Origin: Capitella teleta
Lineage: Eukaryota > Annelida > Polychaeta > Capitellidae
NCBI GenBank assembly: GCA_000328365.1
Contig: KB295062.1
Span: forward strand, 135,316-199,315
Reading direction: 5' to 3'
DNA length: 64,000 nt
Shown: piece after piece, positions 1 to 11,510 of the stretch
Layout: the number at the start of each line of letters is the position of its first letter
How positions within the stretch are numbered: position 1 is the first letter of the stretch
Program-made: the position numbers and the translations under genes
Notes under the pieces: generated by a model
Seen by the model: only the letters and a program-made list of their open reading frames with translations
Told to the model about the DNA's origin: nothing
Database searches by the model: none

Positions 1-340
1 CCCGGACATTCAGTGCATCGAAATCAAATATTTTCTTTGGTGGTTCCGTTTGGGTTCCTTGGCTGATTTTCTTAGCGCAGACAGCGCAAATTAGCAAAAG
101 GACCAACGAGAAGCGAAGCCCAACGGTCTCCGCCATTGTTTTCATCGGAGAGAATAATTATTGTCGAACAAGCCAAGATTAATTTTAAATCAGTTAAACT
201 GGGTGAAAATGAATGCATGCTACTATGGCGATTAAAGACTTGTAAGGTCTTCCTGGTGATGACTAGCACTATTCATGTGTACGCCCATATGATGATATGA
301 TATACACACAGAGTTGGTCAAAAGTAATCTATCTACTATA
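1..340. other. No recognised gene
   Basis: I see no coding exon, RNA gene or clear repeat here. The short open frames are not protein-like. Confidence 0.5.
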
Positions 341-600
341 TGAGGGAGGGCCCAGAAGTAATAAGCCTTGAATGAATGAATGAATGAATGAATGAATGAA
401 TGAATGAATGAATGAATGAATGAATGAATGAATGAATGATTGATTAAGTGGAGTTTTACTGCACCGGAGTGTCTACGTACCAGACCGCCTGGGATATAGC
501 CGTGAGCTACGTACCAGGGCGCCTGGTGTGTAGTGGGTTGAGGTCTACGTACAAGGCCGCCTAGGATATAGTCACAAGCTAAATGCAAGGCTGCTGGTAT
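341..600 (-). repeat. (TGAA)n tract with imperfect ~43-bp tandem units
   Basis: A pure TGAA tetranucleotide run lies at about 368-442. Next to it are three imperfect units of about 43 bp sharing GTACGTAG and an AGGCGG-like core. On the minus strand the order is tandem units, then a GTAAAACTCCAC-like segment, then an (ATTC)n tail. That order resembles the 3' end of the SINE near 2.3-2.6 kb, so this is probably a minus-strand non-autonomous retroelement end. Confidence 0.5.
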
Positions 601-734
601 GATGGTAGTAGGAGCATCACCCTAGCTCAGTGCCCTTGCAATGCTATGGTCGTGTGATCTGAAAGCCGTGTGTCCGTCTCCAGTGTGTGTAGCCATCATT
701 TCATGTGGTGTAGAGTGGAATTTCAACTCAAGCT

Positions 735-1342
735 TTAAAGGGATGGGGAACTGAATTTTAAGTGATGTTCTATTGACTCATAGCACCAATTGATAGCATT
801 CCGTGCCAAAAACACCATGCCTGGATGCAAGCGTAAGGAAATAATCATTTCGAATATCGGGGTTAGCATTGGGCCTATGGGAGAATGGCTTCCATTACAA
901 AGTATAGGAGGCAAACGTCAGCTGAAGGCTTGCCGTGATTGGTCCCGTTGCCCTCGTGAAGCTATCGATTTCAGCCAATCAGAGCAGATCATCTTCGCCA
1001 TAAAAGGACATCTTTGTTGTTTACGAAACGAAAGCGCATGTGTGGTGCACTCTGGCTGACCTTTTTACTGTTTCAAGATGAGAAACATGGTAGGTGTCCT
1101 AGAAAATTGCTTGTTAAAAGAAGAAAAATAGCAAAAAAATATTTTTTTTTGCGCCTGACTGGTGGCAAAATGATTATTCTATCTATTACCGAAAATAAAA
1201 AAAAAAAATATCCAGGGGTTTAGTCGCAGGACACGCTGATATGACGAGGCCCATTGTAAAGATGGGGAACTCGGTGTTTCATCACAGCTCCTGACGTCAC
1301 GCCTAATTAACAATATATATCCCGCGAAATCGTTAGGGATGA
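735..1342 (+). mobile_element. TTAA-flanked MITE, copy 1 (3' truncated)
   Basis: The left end is TTAA followed by AGGGATGGGGAACT. The body is nearly identical to the copies at 8688-9401 and 16475-17186, in the same orientation. Similarity stops near 1342, where an LTR-retroelement fragment begins, so the right end is missing. The body has an inverted CCAAT box (GATTGG), a CCAAT box and an ATAAAAGG motif in promoter-like spacing. The open frames inside are not conserved as protein and are ignored. Confidence 0.8.
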
Positions 1343-1771
1343 TTAGGGTATTTCAACAAATTTGATCAGTTGAAACGTTATTTGATCATCGGTTGCTGCA
1401 CCCTCATATTTGCATGCTTTTGCTTTTGCTCTTAGGCGACATGCAAAATCTTCGACCGACTCATTGTCTTTCTGCTTCAGCGCAGCTAATTCAAGCCTGC
1501 TGACCCACTTATTCGGAGTGCCTATGAGGTGTTCCTCAAATTTCTTGAATATGCCAGATAAATCCGCCTTCTGATTTGAGTTTAATTGCCACGTCTCCCA
1601 AATTTCACGTCCTTTTGTGCCAACGGATAATACAATATAGTGCCATTTCTTTTCCTCGGCAACATTATGAATGACTAAATAGCTCTCTAGGAAATCTTTC
1701 CATTCCGTAAATGCTAATTGCTGTTCCTTATGGTCCCAATTCAAAGACGGCATCTGTATGCTTTGTGCCAT
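1343..1771 (-). mobile_element. LTR-retroelement gag fragment (fossil)
   Basis: The minus strand encodes about 140 residues resembling the capsid region of Ty3/Gypsy- or Copia-type Gag: a tryptophan-containing N-terminal helix region, then a helical stretch including the motif ESVEDFACRLRA. No pol, integrase or LTR pair was recognised nearby, so this is an isolated piece of a broken element. It abuts the truncated edge of the MITE at 735-1342, which suggests a later insertion or rearrangement. The exact superfamily is uncertain. Confidence 0.55.
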
Positions 1772-2267
1772 ACTTGTGGTATAAGATCTCTGCTTTCTTC
1801 AATTATACGAAAGTTCACTTATCTTCTAGTCGATCAGAGTTCGGTCGATTCAGAGTTCCAATCTATTCTGAGATGCTGAACTTGAGTTTACGTTTCTGAT
1901 CGTCAATGGAGTGTTGAGCCTTGCCCCGCTTCGTTGAGTACGTTGAGTTCGTTCGCTGCGTTGAGTACGTTGAGTTTGTTCGCTGCCACCTTCAATTATG
2001 ACTCTGACGAGGTATTGAGCGAGGTATTGTCTTTTATATCATTACATTGAGCTTATCATTTACTACCTGCTCACGTTACAGACTCCACTTCAACACGGGT
2101 GACACCAACTGGCAAACGGGCCAATTACCATTTCTCCAACATCAACTGGCATCACCGCTTTGCTACATGCAACGTTGAAGAAGCCTGGAATCTATTCAAA
2201 TAAGCATATGTAGAAGTACTTGGGAGACTCCCGGCCACCCACTCAGAGGACCAGCCAAGAGCAGCAC
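1772..2267. other. Flank with a 27-bp tandem duplication
   Basis: No gene seen. A unit of about 27 bp built on TTGAGTACGTTGAGTT is repeated twice near 1933-1987. The stretch may belong to the retroelement whose gag fragment lies next to it. Confidence 0.35.
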
Positions 2268-2620
2268 AAGGGACACCGGATAGCTCAGTGGGTTAAACCG
2301 CTGACTACAATCCAATGCTGACCGTGGGGGTCGAGGTCCCGAGTTCGAGACTCGATCAGGCCACGGGCGTTATGATTGTGAATTATAATTGTAATCCATT
2401 ATAATTGTAATTCTTTGGTGACTCTGCAGTGCTGCCCAACTGTGTAACAAGGCCGGGCGCTGTGTACTACTGTCTATGGTGGTATGCAGGATAAAGAACC
2501 CTTGAGATTTATCGATAAGAGTAGGGGAAAACCCCGGTCCCGGGCCTTCTGTTCTGGCGCCTGTAACATCCAATCGGATTGGGTGGAGCCGTAAAACCCC
2601 ATCATTCACTCACTCACAAG
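2268..2620 (+). mobile_element. tRNA-derived SINE
   Basis: The left part is tRNA-like. An A-box-like TAGCTCAGTGGGTTA starts at 2281 and a B-box-like GAGTTCGAGACTC lies near 2341, a spacing compatible with an internal Pol III promoter. The body runs about 250 bp to a 3' end reading GGAGCCGTAAAACCCC followed by degenerate (ATTCACTC) repeats. That structure (tRNA head, unrelated body, short-repeat tail) is typical of SINEs. A LINE fragment starts directly downstream. Confidence 0.7.
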
Positions 2621-2629
2621 AAGGAGTCG

Positions 2630-3540
2630 TTCTGACATAGTGGAAACTGCTCTTGTTTCTGTTTACAAGAATAAAGGCCAACGCACAGACCCCAACTAGT
2701 ACAGGCCCATCTCCCTGACATCTTGTGTCGCGAAGGTAATGGGGAAAAAATCAATAATGCCCTCCTCCAGCACCTAATGGGCAACGAACTCATCTTTGAG
2801 AACCAGTTCTTTCTTCCTCATCACTCCACAACGGACCAAATTGCTCTGCTTCTGCACGATCTCCTAGCAGCAATCACAATCAAGAAATCTGTAGCTGCCT
2901 GTTTCATAGATTTTACAGCCGCATTCGATTCCATGCCACACCCAGCAATCCTACAGAAATTGCCTGGCTATGGTGTGCGTGGACGATTATTCTGCGATTA
3001 TTATACGATATGCTTTATCGCACTGCAAAGGACCCAGCACTTATCTGTACTGCGATCAAAGAAGACCTGTTAATTGCAGCCAAATGGGCAAAAATTTGGA
3101 GTATGCGCTTCAATGCAAGCAAAGCAGTGGCCATGTTCATCTTCCACACCACCATCACATGTGCCGGCTCCACTCTCGAGTACAGCCATGAGCACCGTCA
3201 TCTGGGCTTCATTCTAGACAGCACTCTCAGCCTACATGCCCATATCATTTCACTGACTCGGAAGGGAGCAACAGAGGTGTTTCTTCTCCGACGACTTATC
3301 ATACAAAGTCAAAAACCGTGATTTGCTGTTAAAAATCTACAAAATGTATGTGAGGCCGTATCTCGAATACGCCTGGTTCAAGTGTTCATTGTTTAAAACA
3401 TGATAGCCGGGGCCACTGACTACACTAGTGGCTGAGCGATATATGGGATGCAGACAAAGAATATTCCTAGCTATCTGCTACAAGCTGGTCCAACCGACTG
3501 ACCTATACATGTACTCGGTGCTCCTTTGGTAAAAGTAGAT
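2630..3540 (+). mobile_element. Non-LTR retrotransposon (LINE) reverse-transcriptase fragment
   Basis: The conceptual product carries RT blocks: a degraded RPISLTSC-like motif, then KIINALLQHL, then CFIDFTAAFDSMPH (the D-containing RT motif A), then a later block with HLGFILDSTLSLHAHI and a C-terminal YVRPYLEYA-like motif. The blocks lie in different frames with stops between them, and the YADD region is missing. The element is therefore internally deleted and dead. The motifs suit the CR1/Jockey-like LINE group. Confidence 0.75.
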
Positions 3541-3807
3541 CCATACTAAACAGGGTGATATCAACTAATTCACCAGTGAAACTAAAAGATGCACAGATCA
3601 GTGTACCTGTCACCTAAATTTTAACCATTGTAGCTCTGATACCAGGATACCCTATAGTAGCTTACGTATCCATGGGCAATCGGAATGTGGCATATTTTAG
3701 AACTTAGGGCTAGTCTGAGACTCTGAGATAAGTGAGAGTTCAATTACCTAGATTCTGACCTAGGAAAATGAAATACTGGCTTCAGAAATTACTATGAAAT
3801 GAAAATA

Positions 3808-4855
3808 CAGTCAAAGCTCGTTATTACGAACATCCAAGGGTCATAAAAATTAGTTCGTAATATCAGGAGTTCTATAGTATATGGAACATTAAAATTTATC
3901 GGATCTCGTAAATACGTTATGATTCATGCAGTTGCGTAATGATTCACTATCAACATATCTTCTCTCACGATCGAAATTAGGGTAATAGAACATGATTTAT
4001 TAATAATATATTTTTTTTTATTAACACGAACACAGACTCAAGTGTTCATTGTTTAAAACTTCAAGTTCATAAAATTCATGGAATCATGGTGAGATCTCAA
4101 CACGATCAGCATCAGAGGTAACGTGTGGCACTCAGCCCTGCAGACTGACCGGTGCTGGCGCCGTCATCTGTCTAATTGTTAAGCAATTGATGCAAAAGTG
4201 GTGAGTTAACTGCAGTACTGTACTGCACCCTGGAGTACTTGCGAACTGCTCCACTGCCGATCTCTGTTCTTCGCTTTGATCTGTTATAGTAGCATATCTG
4301 CCGTCTTGGTCCACGCTGACCTGAGCAGGCTACATGTAGGCCTACTCGTAGTCTGATATTTGCCTGCCCCACAGGCTGCGTGTTGGTCTCCTTCGCTTCA
4401 GCGCAATAATTCAATTAGAGGTAACAATTAATTTAAAGACTTGCTTGATTGTTCATTTAGCCTTTTGTTCGAGACAAAGGTGAAAGCCCTTTAAAATCAG
4501 CAGCTCTCGCGATTCGTGGTATTTCTGCTATGATATCGAATAGGTGTGCAATTAATGACAGTTAAATGTTCAGCGAAGCATGGCGAGCAAAGGATCGACT
4601 CGCAAACAGTCAACTTGATGAGCGGAGCGGTTCTACAGAGAACTTCCTTATTGTGAGTCTGTAATAGCAGGAGTCATCTCTGCTCAGGGGATTGGATATC
4701 TGGTTCGTATTAACCAGAAGTTCGAACAATGCGGAGTTCGTATTATCCGATAAACCTGCAATGTTAAAGGAAGGGGATCTGGCGGGGGTCCGAAAAGTAG
4801 TTCAATATAACCGGAAGTTTTATATATCCAAGTTCGTAATATTGAGCTTTGACTG
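3808..4855 (+). mobile_element. pogo/Tigger-like non-autonomous DNA transposon A
   Basis: It starts CAGTCAAAGCTCGTTATTAC and ends with the matching inverted terminus TTGAGCTTTGACTG. It is flanked by TA on both sides (3806-3807 and 4856-4857). CAGT..ACTG termini and a TA target duplication are typical of Tc1/mariner-pogo elements. No transposase was recognised inside. It ends about 110 bp from the stop codon of the lysine-rich gene that follows. Confidence 0.8.
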
Positions 4856-4890
4856 TAAAGATGAATACACCACAAGTGCACATTTTTAAT

Positions 4891-4915
4891 TTTATTGTTT
4901 TGGACATCGTTTATT
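4891..4915 (-). terminator. Polyadenylation signals of the lysine-rich gene
   Basis: On the minus strand AATAAA occurs at 4896-4891 and again at 4915-4910, about 50-70 bp past the stop codon at 4964. Confidence 0.5.
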
Positions 4916-4963
4916 ACAATTGTTCATACTTTAGCTCATATTCGGAAACTCTTTGCAAAGCAA

Positions 4964-7829
4964 TCATAACTCACTAAAAGGGAGGTCTTCGTTGTAACAT
5001 TGCTCTTGCAAAATTTGCAATTCTTCATAATAGTGATCTGGATAATCTCCGGTTTCATCATTTTGGAGAATTTCAGTAGGTATTGGCTCTTCAGTTGGAT
5101 TTGGCTCTGACTCCACAACTGGTATGGGGTAGTCTGATGATTTTGAGGAAATCTCGACTGCCTGATTTTCAAGATCATCCAAGGCTGCTTCACTGTAAAC
5201 TTGCTCTGGTAATATTTGCAATTCTTCATAATAGAAATCTGGAAAATCTCCGATTCCGTCATTCTGGACAATTTCAGTAGGGATGGGGTCTTCAATCGGA
5301 ACTGGTATCTCCTCCTCCTCCTCCTTCTCCTCCTCCTCCTTCTCTTCATTCTCCCCCTCTTCCTCCTCCTCCACTACATCCTGCTCCTGCTCCTTCTCCT
5401 CCTCCTTCTTCTCCTTCTTCTCTTCCTTCTTCTCCTCCTCTTCCTCCTCCTCTTCCACCTCCACCTCCTTCTCCTCCTCCGCCTTTATCTCCTCCATCTT
5501 CATCACCTCACCACCATAATTTTCATCACTTCCACCTCCACCTCCGCCTCCACATCCACCTTCACCCCCACCTCCACCCCCACCCCCACCTCCACCCCCA
5601 CCTCCATCCCCACCGTCACCTCCACCTTCACTGCCTCCACCTCCACTGCCGCCACCACCTCCACCACCTCCGCCTCCACCCCAGCCTCCACTTCCACCCT
5701 CTCCACCATCATCTGCACCACCTTGTTCAGCAGCCTCTTGAGCTTCTTTCTGCGTTCGTTTTTCTTTCTTGATTTGCTCCTTTTCCTCCTTCTGGCGCTT
5801 GCGTTCTTCATTCCTAGCTTGTCTCTTTTCCCTTTTTTCATCTCTTTGATCTGTTCTGTCATCTCTGTTTTCTTCCTGGTCCTCTCTTCCTTCATCTCTC
5901 CTCTCTTCGGCATCCTCCTCTCTCTGCCTATCCCTCATGTCATCATCACAGTCGTCATTATTCCCCTTTTGGTTGTTGCCGTCTTGGTTACCTCCTCCAC
6001 CTCCACCATTATTCTGATCATTTCCTTTGTTTTTCTTCTCCTTTTCTTTTTTCTTCTTTTCGTCTTTCTTCTTCTTTTTCTCTTCTTTGCTTTTATTTTT
6101 CTTGTCTTCTTTCGATTTGTTTTTGTCATCTTTTTCTGGCTTCTTATTTTTGTCATTTTCTTTATCTGATTTTTTTTTCTTCTTATCATCTTCCTTGTCT
6201 AATTTCTTCTTCTTTTTATCCTCTTTATCTGATTTCTTCTTTTTCTTTTTGTCATCTCCTTTATCAGTTTTATTCTTCTTTTTATCGTTTTTATCAGATT
6301 TTTTCTTCTTTTTATCTTCTTTATCTGTTTCTTTTTTCTTTTTATCCTTTTTATCCTTCTTATCTTTCTTGTCTGTTTTCTTGCTCTTTTTTTCCTTTTT
6401 ACCAGTCTTCTTGTTTTTCTCTTTCTTTTTCTCTTTCTTGTTTTTACCTTCACCCTTCTTCTTCCCATCCTTTTCTTTCTTCTTTTTCTCTTTTTTATGT
6501 TTTTTCTTGTCTCCTTTCTTCTTGCTCTTTTTGTCACCTTTCCTCTTAGCTTTTTGAGATTTCTTCTTCGAAACCTTCTGTTTTCTTGCATCTTTCTTTT
6601 TTGTTTTCTTTTCCATTGCTTTGCGTTTTTTCACTCTGTTCTTTTCTTTCTTCTTTACTTTCCTCTCTTTCGATTTTGCTTTCTTATTTTTCTTTTTTGA
6701 TTTTGATTTTGATCTTTCTTTTTTCTTTTTTGCTTTTCTTTGTCTAGTTTTCTTCTTCTTTTTTGCTGCTCCTCTTTTCTTTTTTCTTTTTCTTTTCTTA
6801 GTTTTTTTCTTCCTTGTCTTTTTCTTCTTTCTTTTTCTTTTTTTCTTCTTTGTCCTTTTTCTCTTTTTTCTTTTCTTTCTTTTCTTCTTCTTTCTTTTCT
6901 TTCTTTTCTTTCTTTTCCTTTTCTTCTTTTTGGGTTTTTTCTTTCTCTTCTTTTTCTTTTTCCTTTTTGTCTTCTTTTTCTTCACCTTCCTTTTCTTGTT
7001 CTTCCGCCTAGACTTTTTGGGCCTTCTACTTTTACCAGATGACCTATTTCCACGCTTTGAAGATGTCTTCCCGGATCCTCTTCCACGCCCCCCCTCGAAG
7101 AAAAAAAAAATAAGGAGAAGATAAAGACAAGCTCTACTGAATGTGCAAGCAACCTCACCTTCAGTCCCTTTGGAGCTCCGTCAGATTTCGCGCAACATCT
7201 GAACATATTGTGGAAGCATTCACTTAGTGTTTGTGATATACAGCTGCAGCAATCGGCGCATTTTGCACAGCATTGTTTGAGATTTGGCATGACTTCGCAG
7301 ATCTGACTGCATGCCTCATCACAGTAAGGAGCAAGGCATTCGCAGCAGTCGCAACAGCGTTGGTAGACGTCGCACAGGCATTGGATAATGTCTATGACCA
7401 GACATAAAGCTGTCGAGACGACCTCATAAATTGTGCTGGTGACTGTTGTGATGCACTCCCATACAGATACAATGCAACACCAAACACACGACAGAACCGT
7501 CTGTGAATAACATTGTAATTAATTGATCGATGAAGCTGAAGTGAAGTGCAATACTGACCGATACCAAATCGTAAATGAATTTCGGAACCGCACAAACCCA
7601 AAAAATGATGCGCTAAAGGGAGATAAACGCATTTTGATAATTGAATGACAAGCCATTCACCAGAATTATATCTCTGCAAACTTACTTCGATACAGTCTTG
7701 GCATTTCTCGATGACTGTGCAGATGATGTCGCATACTTTTTCGATGCCTTCGCATATTTTGCAACACAGATCACAACCTTTCTCGATGGCATGGCACATT
7801 TGTTCACAAGCATCCAAGCACACACTCAT
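4964..7829 (-). CDS. Cys-rich / Lys-rich / Gly-rich / acidic modular protein, ~871 aa, function unknown
   Basis: The three exons are 7829-7686, 7500-7159 and 7093-4964. All junctions are GT..AG in phase 0. Exons 1-2 encode 162 residues with about 35 cysteines (22%) in helix-like spacing (C-x3-C, CC, C-x2-C). No signal peptide was seen. Exon 3 encodes a short Gly/Arg stretch, then about 315 residues dominated by lysine with KKDKKDK-type repeats (194-510). A mixed D/E/R segment follows (515-620), then poly-glycine (620-689), poly-glutamate (690-757) and a 114-residue C-terminus with a duplicated motif. The start ATG lies about 70 bp below a TATA element, and AATAAA signals follow the stop. I do not recognise the family. 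The continuous open frame of about 2.1 kb in low-complexity sequence and the matching splice phases argue for a real gene. A DNA-, RNA- or mineral-binding role would be guesswork. Confidence 0.7.
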
Positions 7830-7895
7830 TCTGGTGTTTGTTGTTTGTTTGTTTTTTTCTTTTTTCAACTGTGAATTTAAAGCAATATTTTTCAG

Positions 7896-7905
7896 TATAT
7901 ATAAT
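7896..7905 (-). promoter_or_regulatory. TATA element of the lysine-rich gene
   Basis: The minus strand reads ATTATATATA about 70 bp upstream of the ATG at 7829. Confidence 0.4.
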
Positions 7906-8029
7906 AGCTGTACAATATAAATGTAGTTAGCTAGTATAAATAATCTATTTTGTATATCGCAATAGCCAACAAAGTGCGAAAAGCGAAAATTTATTTCTTT
8001 GGTTATATTTCCCCACTTTAAGTCAGACT

Positions 8030-8130
8030 GTACGTTTTTATGCAGACAAAAAGGAGAATTGAACCACTTACCATCTGGGAAATAAAGCTTATCACATTGA
8101 AAGTCCAACACCCTACCACTCAGTCAATTA
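8030..8130 (-). repeat. tRNA-like sequence (SINE head or tRNA pseudogene)
   Basis: The minus strand reads TGACTGAGTGGTAGGGTG (A-box-like), then an anticodon-arm-like GGACTTTCAATG, then GTGGTTCAATTCTCC (B-box-like) and a T-run terminator. The arms do not fold into a clean functional tRNA by eye. Confidence 0.4.
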
Positions 8131-8687
8131 AATTAGTAACAATTGTTTAACACTATTATTGTACAATAAATAACCTGTTAATGATGTTGACCTGGGAATT
8201 GCATCAACTTATCTTCAAACAGTGTAATGTGTATTGTCGTATGCATTAGACTACTACATGTAGTAACTCTGGATTTTTCTTCACCTTTAAGAAGGGTGAT
8301 GGTTGGACAAACAAGGTATTGAGAAGGTTCGCTGGTCATTGTAAATTCCGAGTAATTCAGTAATTAATTCAATAAAATCAAAATAATAATCTTCAATCCA
8401 GATTAGGGACCCCGTGTTCATGTTTATAGGATTGGCCTCGAAGTGTCGTTTTAAACAGAAATTTACTTTAGAAAAAAATAATTTATGCAAGCAAGAAATA
8501 TAAATAAAATTCCCAAACATGAAAATAAAATACATAGGGACGAAAGAATCAACACTCGGTTGTTTGCATAATTATTGTATACAAAATATACTACATTGAT
8601 AATTTTTTTATACATAAAATATTGATTCTACAATATAGCTTTACGAACGTATGTCCATATTAAATCAAAGCAAGAGGTTTCACGATC
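8131..8687. other. No recognised feature
   Basis: AT-rich spacer. No coding exon or repeat was recognised. Confidence 0.5.
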
Positions 8688-9401
8688 TTAAAGGGATGGG
8701 GAACTAAATTTTAAGTGATGTTCTATTGACTCATAGCACCAATTGATAGCATTCCGTGCCAAAAACACCATGCCTGGATGCAAGCGTAAGGAAATAATGC
8801 ATTCCGAATATCGGGGTTAGCATTGCGCCTATGGGAGAATGGCTTCCATTGCGAAGTATAGGAGGCAAACGTCAGCTGATGGCTTGGTTTGGCTGATGGC
8901 TGATTGGTTCCGTTCCCCTCGTGAAGCTATCGATTTCAGCCAATCAGAGCAGAGCATCTTCGCCATGAAAGGACATCTTTGTTGTTTACGAAACGAAAGC
9001 GCATGTGTGGTGCACTCTGGCTGACCTTTTTACTGTTTCAGGATGAGAAACATGGTAGTTGTCCTAGAAAATCGCTTGTTAAAAATAAGAAAAATAGCGA
9101 AAAATATTTTTTTTTTCGCGCCTGACTTGTGGCAAAATGATTATTCTATCTATTTCCGAAAAGAAAATAAAAAAATATCCAAGGGTTTAGTCGCAGGACA
9201 CGCTGATATGACAAGGCCCATTGTAACAGATGGGGAACTCGGTGTTTCATCACAGCTGCTGACGTCACGCCTAGTTAGCAATATATCGCCCGCGAAATCG
9301 TTAGCGATGATATTCCTTGTGTGGGCCAGGCATAGGAATCATTTATGGTGCATCAAATAACGACTCAAAGTCAATTTTTAACCAGTTCTCCCTCCCTTTA
9401 A
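8688..9401 (+). mobile_element. TTAA-flanked MITE, copy 2 (complete)
   Basis: TTAA flanks both ends (8688-8691 and 9398-9401) of an element of about 706 bp. Terminal inverted repeats are AGGGATGGGGAACT and, read inward from the other end, AGGGAGGGAGAACT. TTAA target sites are characteristic of piggyBac-type elements. No transposase is present, so this is non-autonomous. Near identity to copies 1 and 3 implies recent activity. Confidence 0.85.
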
Positions 9402-10121
9402 GGCTGATCCACGTAGAAGCCAACAGGCCTAATAACGATAAAGTTAATGATTCCGTTTCTACAAAGCAATAATCCACAAAAGTCATAAAACACTGTCCAT
9501 AACTCACAAATAGAATGAGATGTGTAATAAGGTCCCCATTTTAAGAGATTGTACTTTGGTCTGTATTCATCCTGAAACCTCTTACTTTGGATTGAAAGTC
9601 ACACTCTACACTCAGCTTAACGGTAAATCAACCATCTTCAATCGTTACTAAAAGATATCCATCCACACATAATTCGTTTGCACTCACCTCAGATTGGGCA
9701 GTAAATCATGACCTATATACAGGTGTTTATGTCACAACTTCGTGTCACTTCTCTTGCCCTCTGAAATTCCTCTTGACGCCATATTTGAGTTCTGCACGTT
9801 TGAATTTAATTTACAGAGAGATGTAGAAGTGCGTTACCATGGTTACGCACGCAGATGAGTTTTCCGAGAAAGAAAAATTGAGTCAAAAAAACGTTTAGAT
9901 TGAAGAAAAGTAAACATAATTATTACTTTTATGATAATACTTACTGCACATGCAGTCACGGGCTCATTTATATTAAGAGCGTTCACTGGGCTTATTTACC
10001 TATTGGCACAAAAGGAACTTGTCGATGTATAAAAGGCTTAACAATTAGTTAATCCATGTTTCGGTCTACAAATAATTTATATTCTATACATTAAACATTA
10101 ATTTGAGTACCCCATGACAAG
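9402..10121. other. No recognised feature
   Basis: Spacer with no convincing exon. No repeat seen besides the neighbours. Confidence 0.45.
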
Positions 10122-10770
10122 ATGACTTTGATAGACGATGAAATTGACTGAAAGGATACTCCAACGAGTGCTTTACTCGAAAGCATTAGGGTTTTTGACA
10201 CATTTGCACTCTGAGAAGGCTGACGGCTTCCTGAAAGGTAGTATCCAGAAGCCTTCTGGAGTGTAGAGTTGATTCAAGATTACAAAAGGCCAAATGCATG
10301 CAGGATTCATCGTATCAACCATTGTATCATCGAGCAAAAGAAATCAGGTCTGACGTAGATTGACACCGTCCTGCTGCCTAAGAATAACAGCAATCCGAGA
10401 GGATTGAAATTTTGCGCCTTTCTTGGAAATCAGGCCGGCGTCGAATACAAAGTTGATAATCTATGCGGTATTTGGTAGGCCTAGACTGGTTCAATACAAC
10501 CATATTTACGGAATGTGCGACAGGGGAGGAATGCGACTGACCAATATCTGCAAAGCAAAATTTTGAAATTGGCTCAGGTAGGGGAGATAGGGGCTCAGAT
10601 CCCCATAAAAGAACCACAATCCATATAGTTATAGAGGACTGAAAATATAATTATGACCAAGAAAATCGAACATTCCGATTTTGACTCCTTGTTCCTCCAA
10701 TTAATCTAGGTAAACCCCATATATGGTTTCTAGGAAATTTCAGGAATATGTGCACTAGCGGTTTAATTAA
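10122..10770 (+). repeat. Dispersed repeat family, copy A
   Basis: It aligns by eye over about 650-730 bp to 41533-42265 in the same orientation, with many substitutions. Shared anchors include TTTGATAGACGATGAAATTG near the left end and ATTTCAGGAATAT near the right end. No coding capacity or termini were recognised, so the class is unknown. Confidence 0.65.
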
Positions 10771-10939
10771 CTTATTACACACGAAAATTCGTGTTTTTTT
10801 CAATGTATATCCTAAATGTGGTGGTGACATAACCAAAGAGATGCGTTTCTTTTGCAGTTAAATATACATGTAGATTATACAGTATATCAACATCAATAAT
10901 ATGTAATCTGTAAAACATATGTACAACCCAATGTACATA

Positions 10940-11112
10940 NNNNNNNNNNNNNNNNNNNNNNNNNNNNNNNNNNNNNNNNNNNNNNNNNNNNNNNNNNNNN
11001 NNNNNNNNNNNNNNNNNNNNNNNNNNNNNNNNNNNNNNNNNNNNNNNNNNNNNNNNNNNNNNNNNNNNNNNNNNNNNNNNNNNNNNNNNNNNNNNNNNNN
11101 NNNNNNNNNNNN
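10940..11112. other. Assembly gap (N run)
   Basis: A run of about 173 N bases. Any reading frame across it is meaningless. Confidence 1.
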
Positions 11113-11510
11113 ACTTTTAATGCGTTTGAAAAAATCAAAAATTGGATGTTATGTAGGTCATGTTTATTGTGTAGCTTTAACTTATGCTGATGATCTTACT
11201 CTTATAGCACCGACTCACTCAGCCATGTCCCACTTAATAGAAATTTGTGAGCAGTTTTCACTTGAATATTCTGTCAAATTCAATAGCATCAAAAGTCACG
11301 TTGCCCTGTTTAATAACTCTTCAAGAACTCATTGTTGTCAACCATTTATCTCCACGGCCAACCCATAGAATATGTCATTAATGCTTTACATTTAGGAACT
11401 TTAAATGAAAAAGATACACATGCTAAAAATCTGTCTAAATTATCTAAGGATATGATTATAAAAACTAATGTTTTATCGCCAGAGGCCTTGTTTTGCATGT
11501 ATTCGGACTA
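11113..11510 (+). mobile_element. LINE RT fragment (YADD block)
   Basis: The frame right after the gap encodes IGCYVGHVYCVALTYADDL, then LTLIAPTHSAMSHL. This is the catalytic YADD block of a non-LTR reverse transcriptase and closely matches the block in the LINE at 54.7-56.8 kb. Downstream similarity shifts frame, so the copy is degraded. Its upstream part is probably inside the gap. Confidence 0.75.

Noticed and set aside
790-1223. Frames inside the TTAA MITEs (also at 8839-9360 and 16618-17153)
   Set aside because: They shift and break between near-identical copies and show no protein-like conservation.
5216-7124. Long plus-strand Leu/Phe/Ser-rich frames opposite the lysine-rich gene
   Set aside because: They are antisense shadows of AAG/GAG/GGT-rich coding sequence. 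The minus strand has matching splice sites, TATA and AATAAA.
10893-11138. Frames running through the N run
   Set aside because: They are artefacts of the gap.
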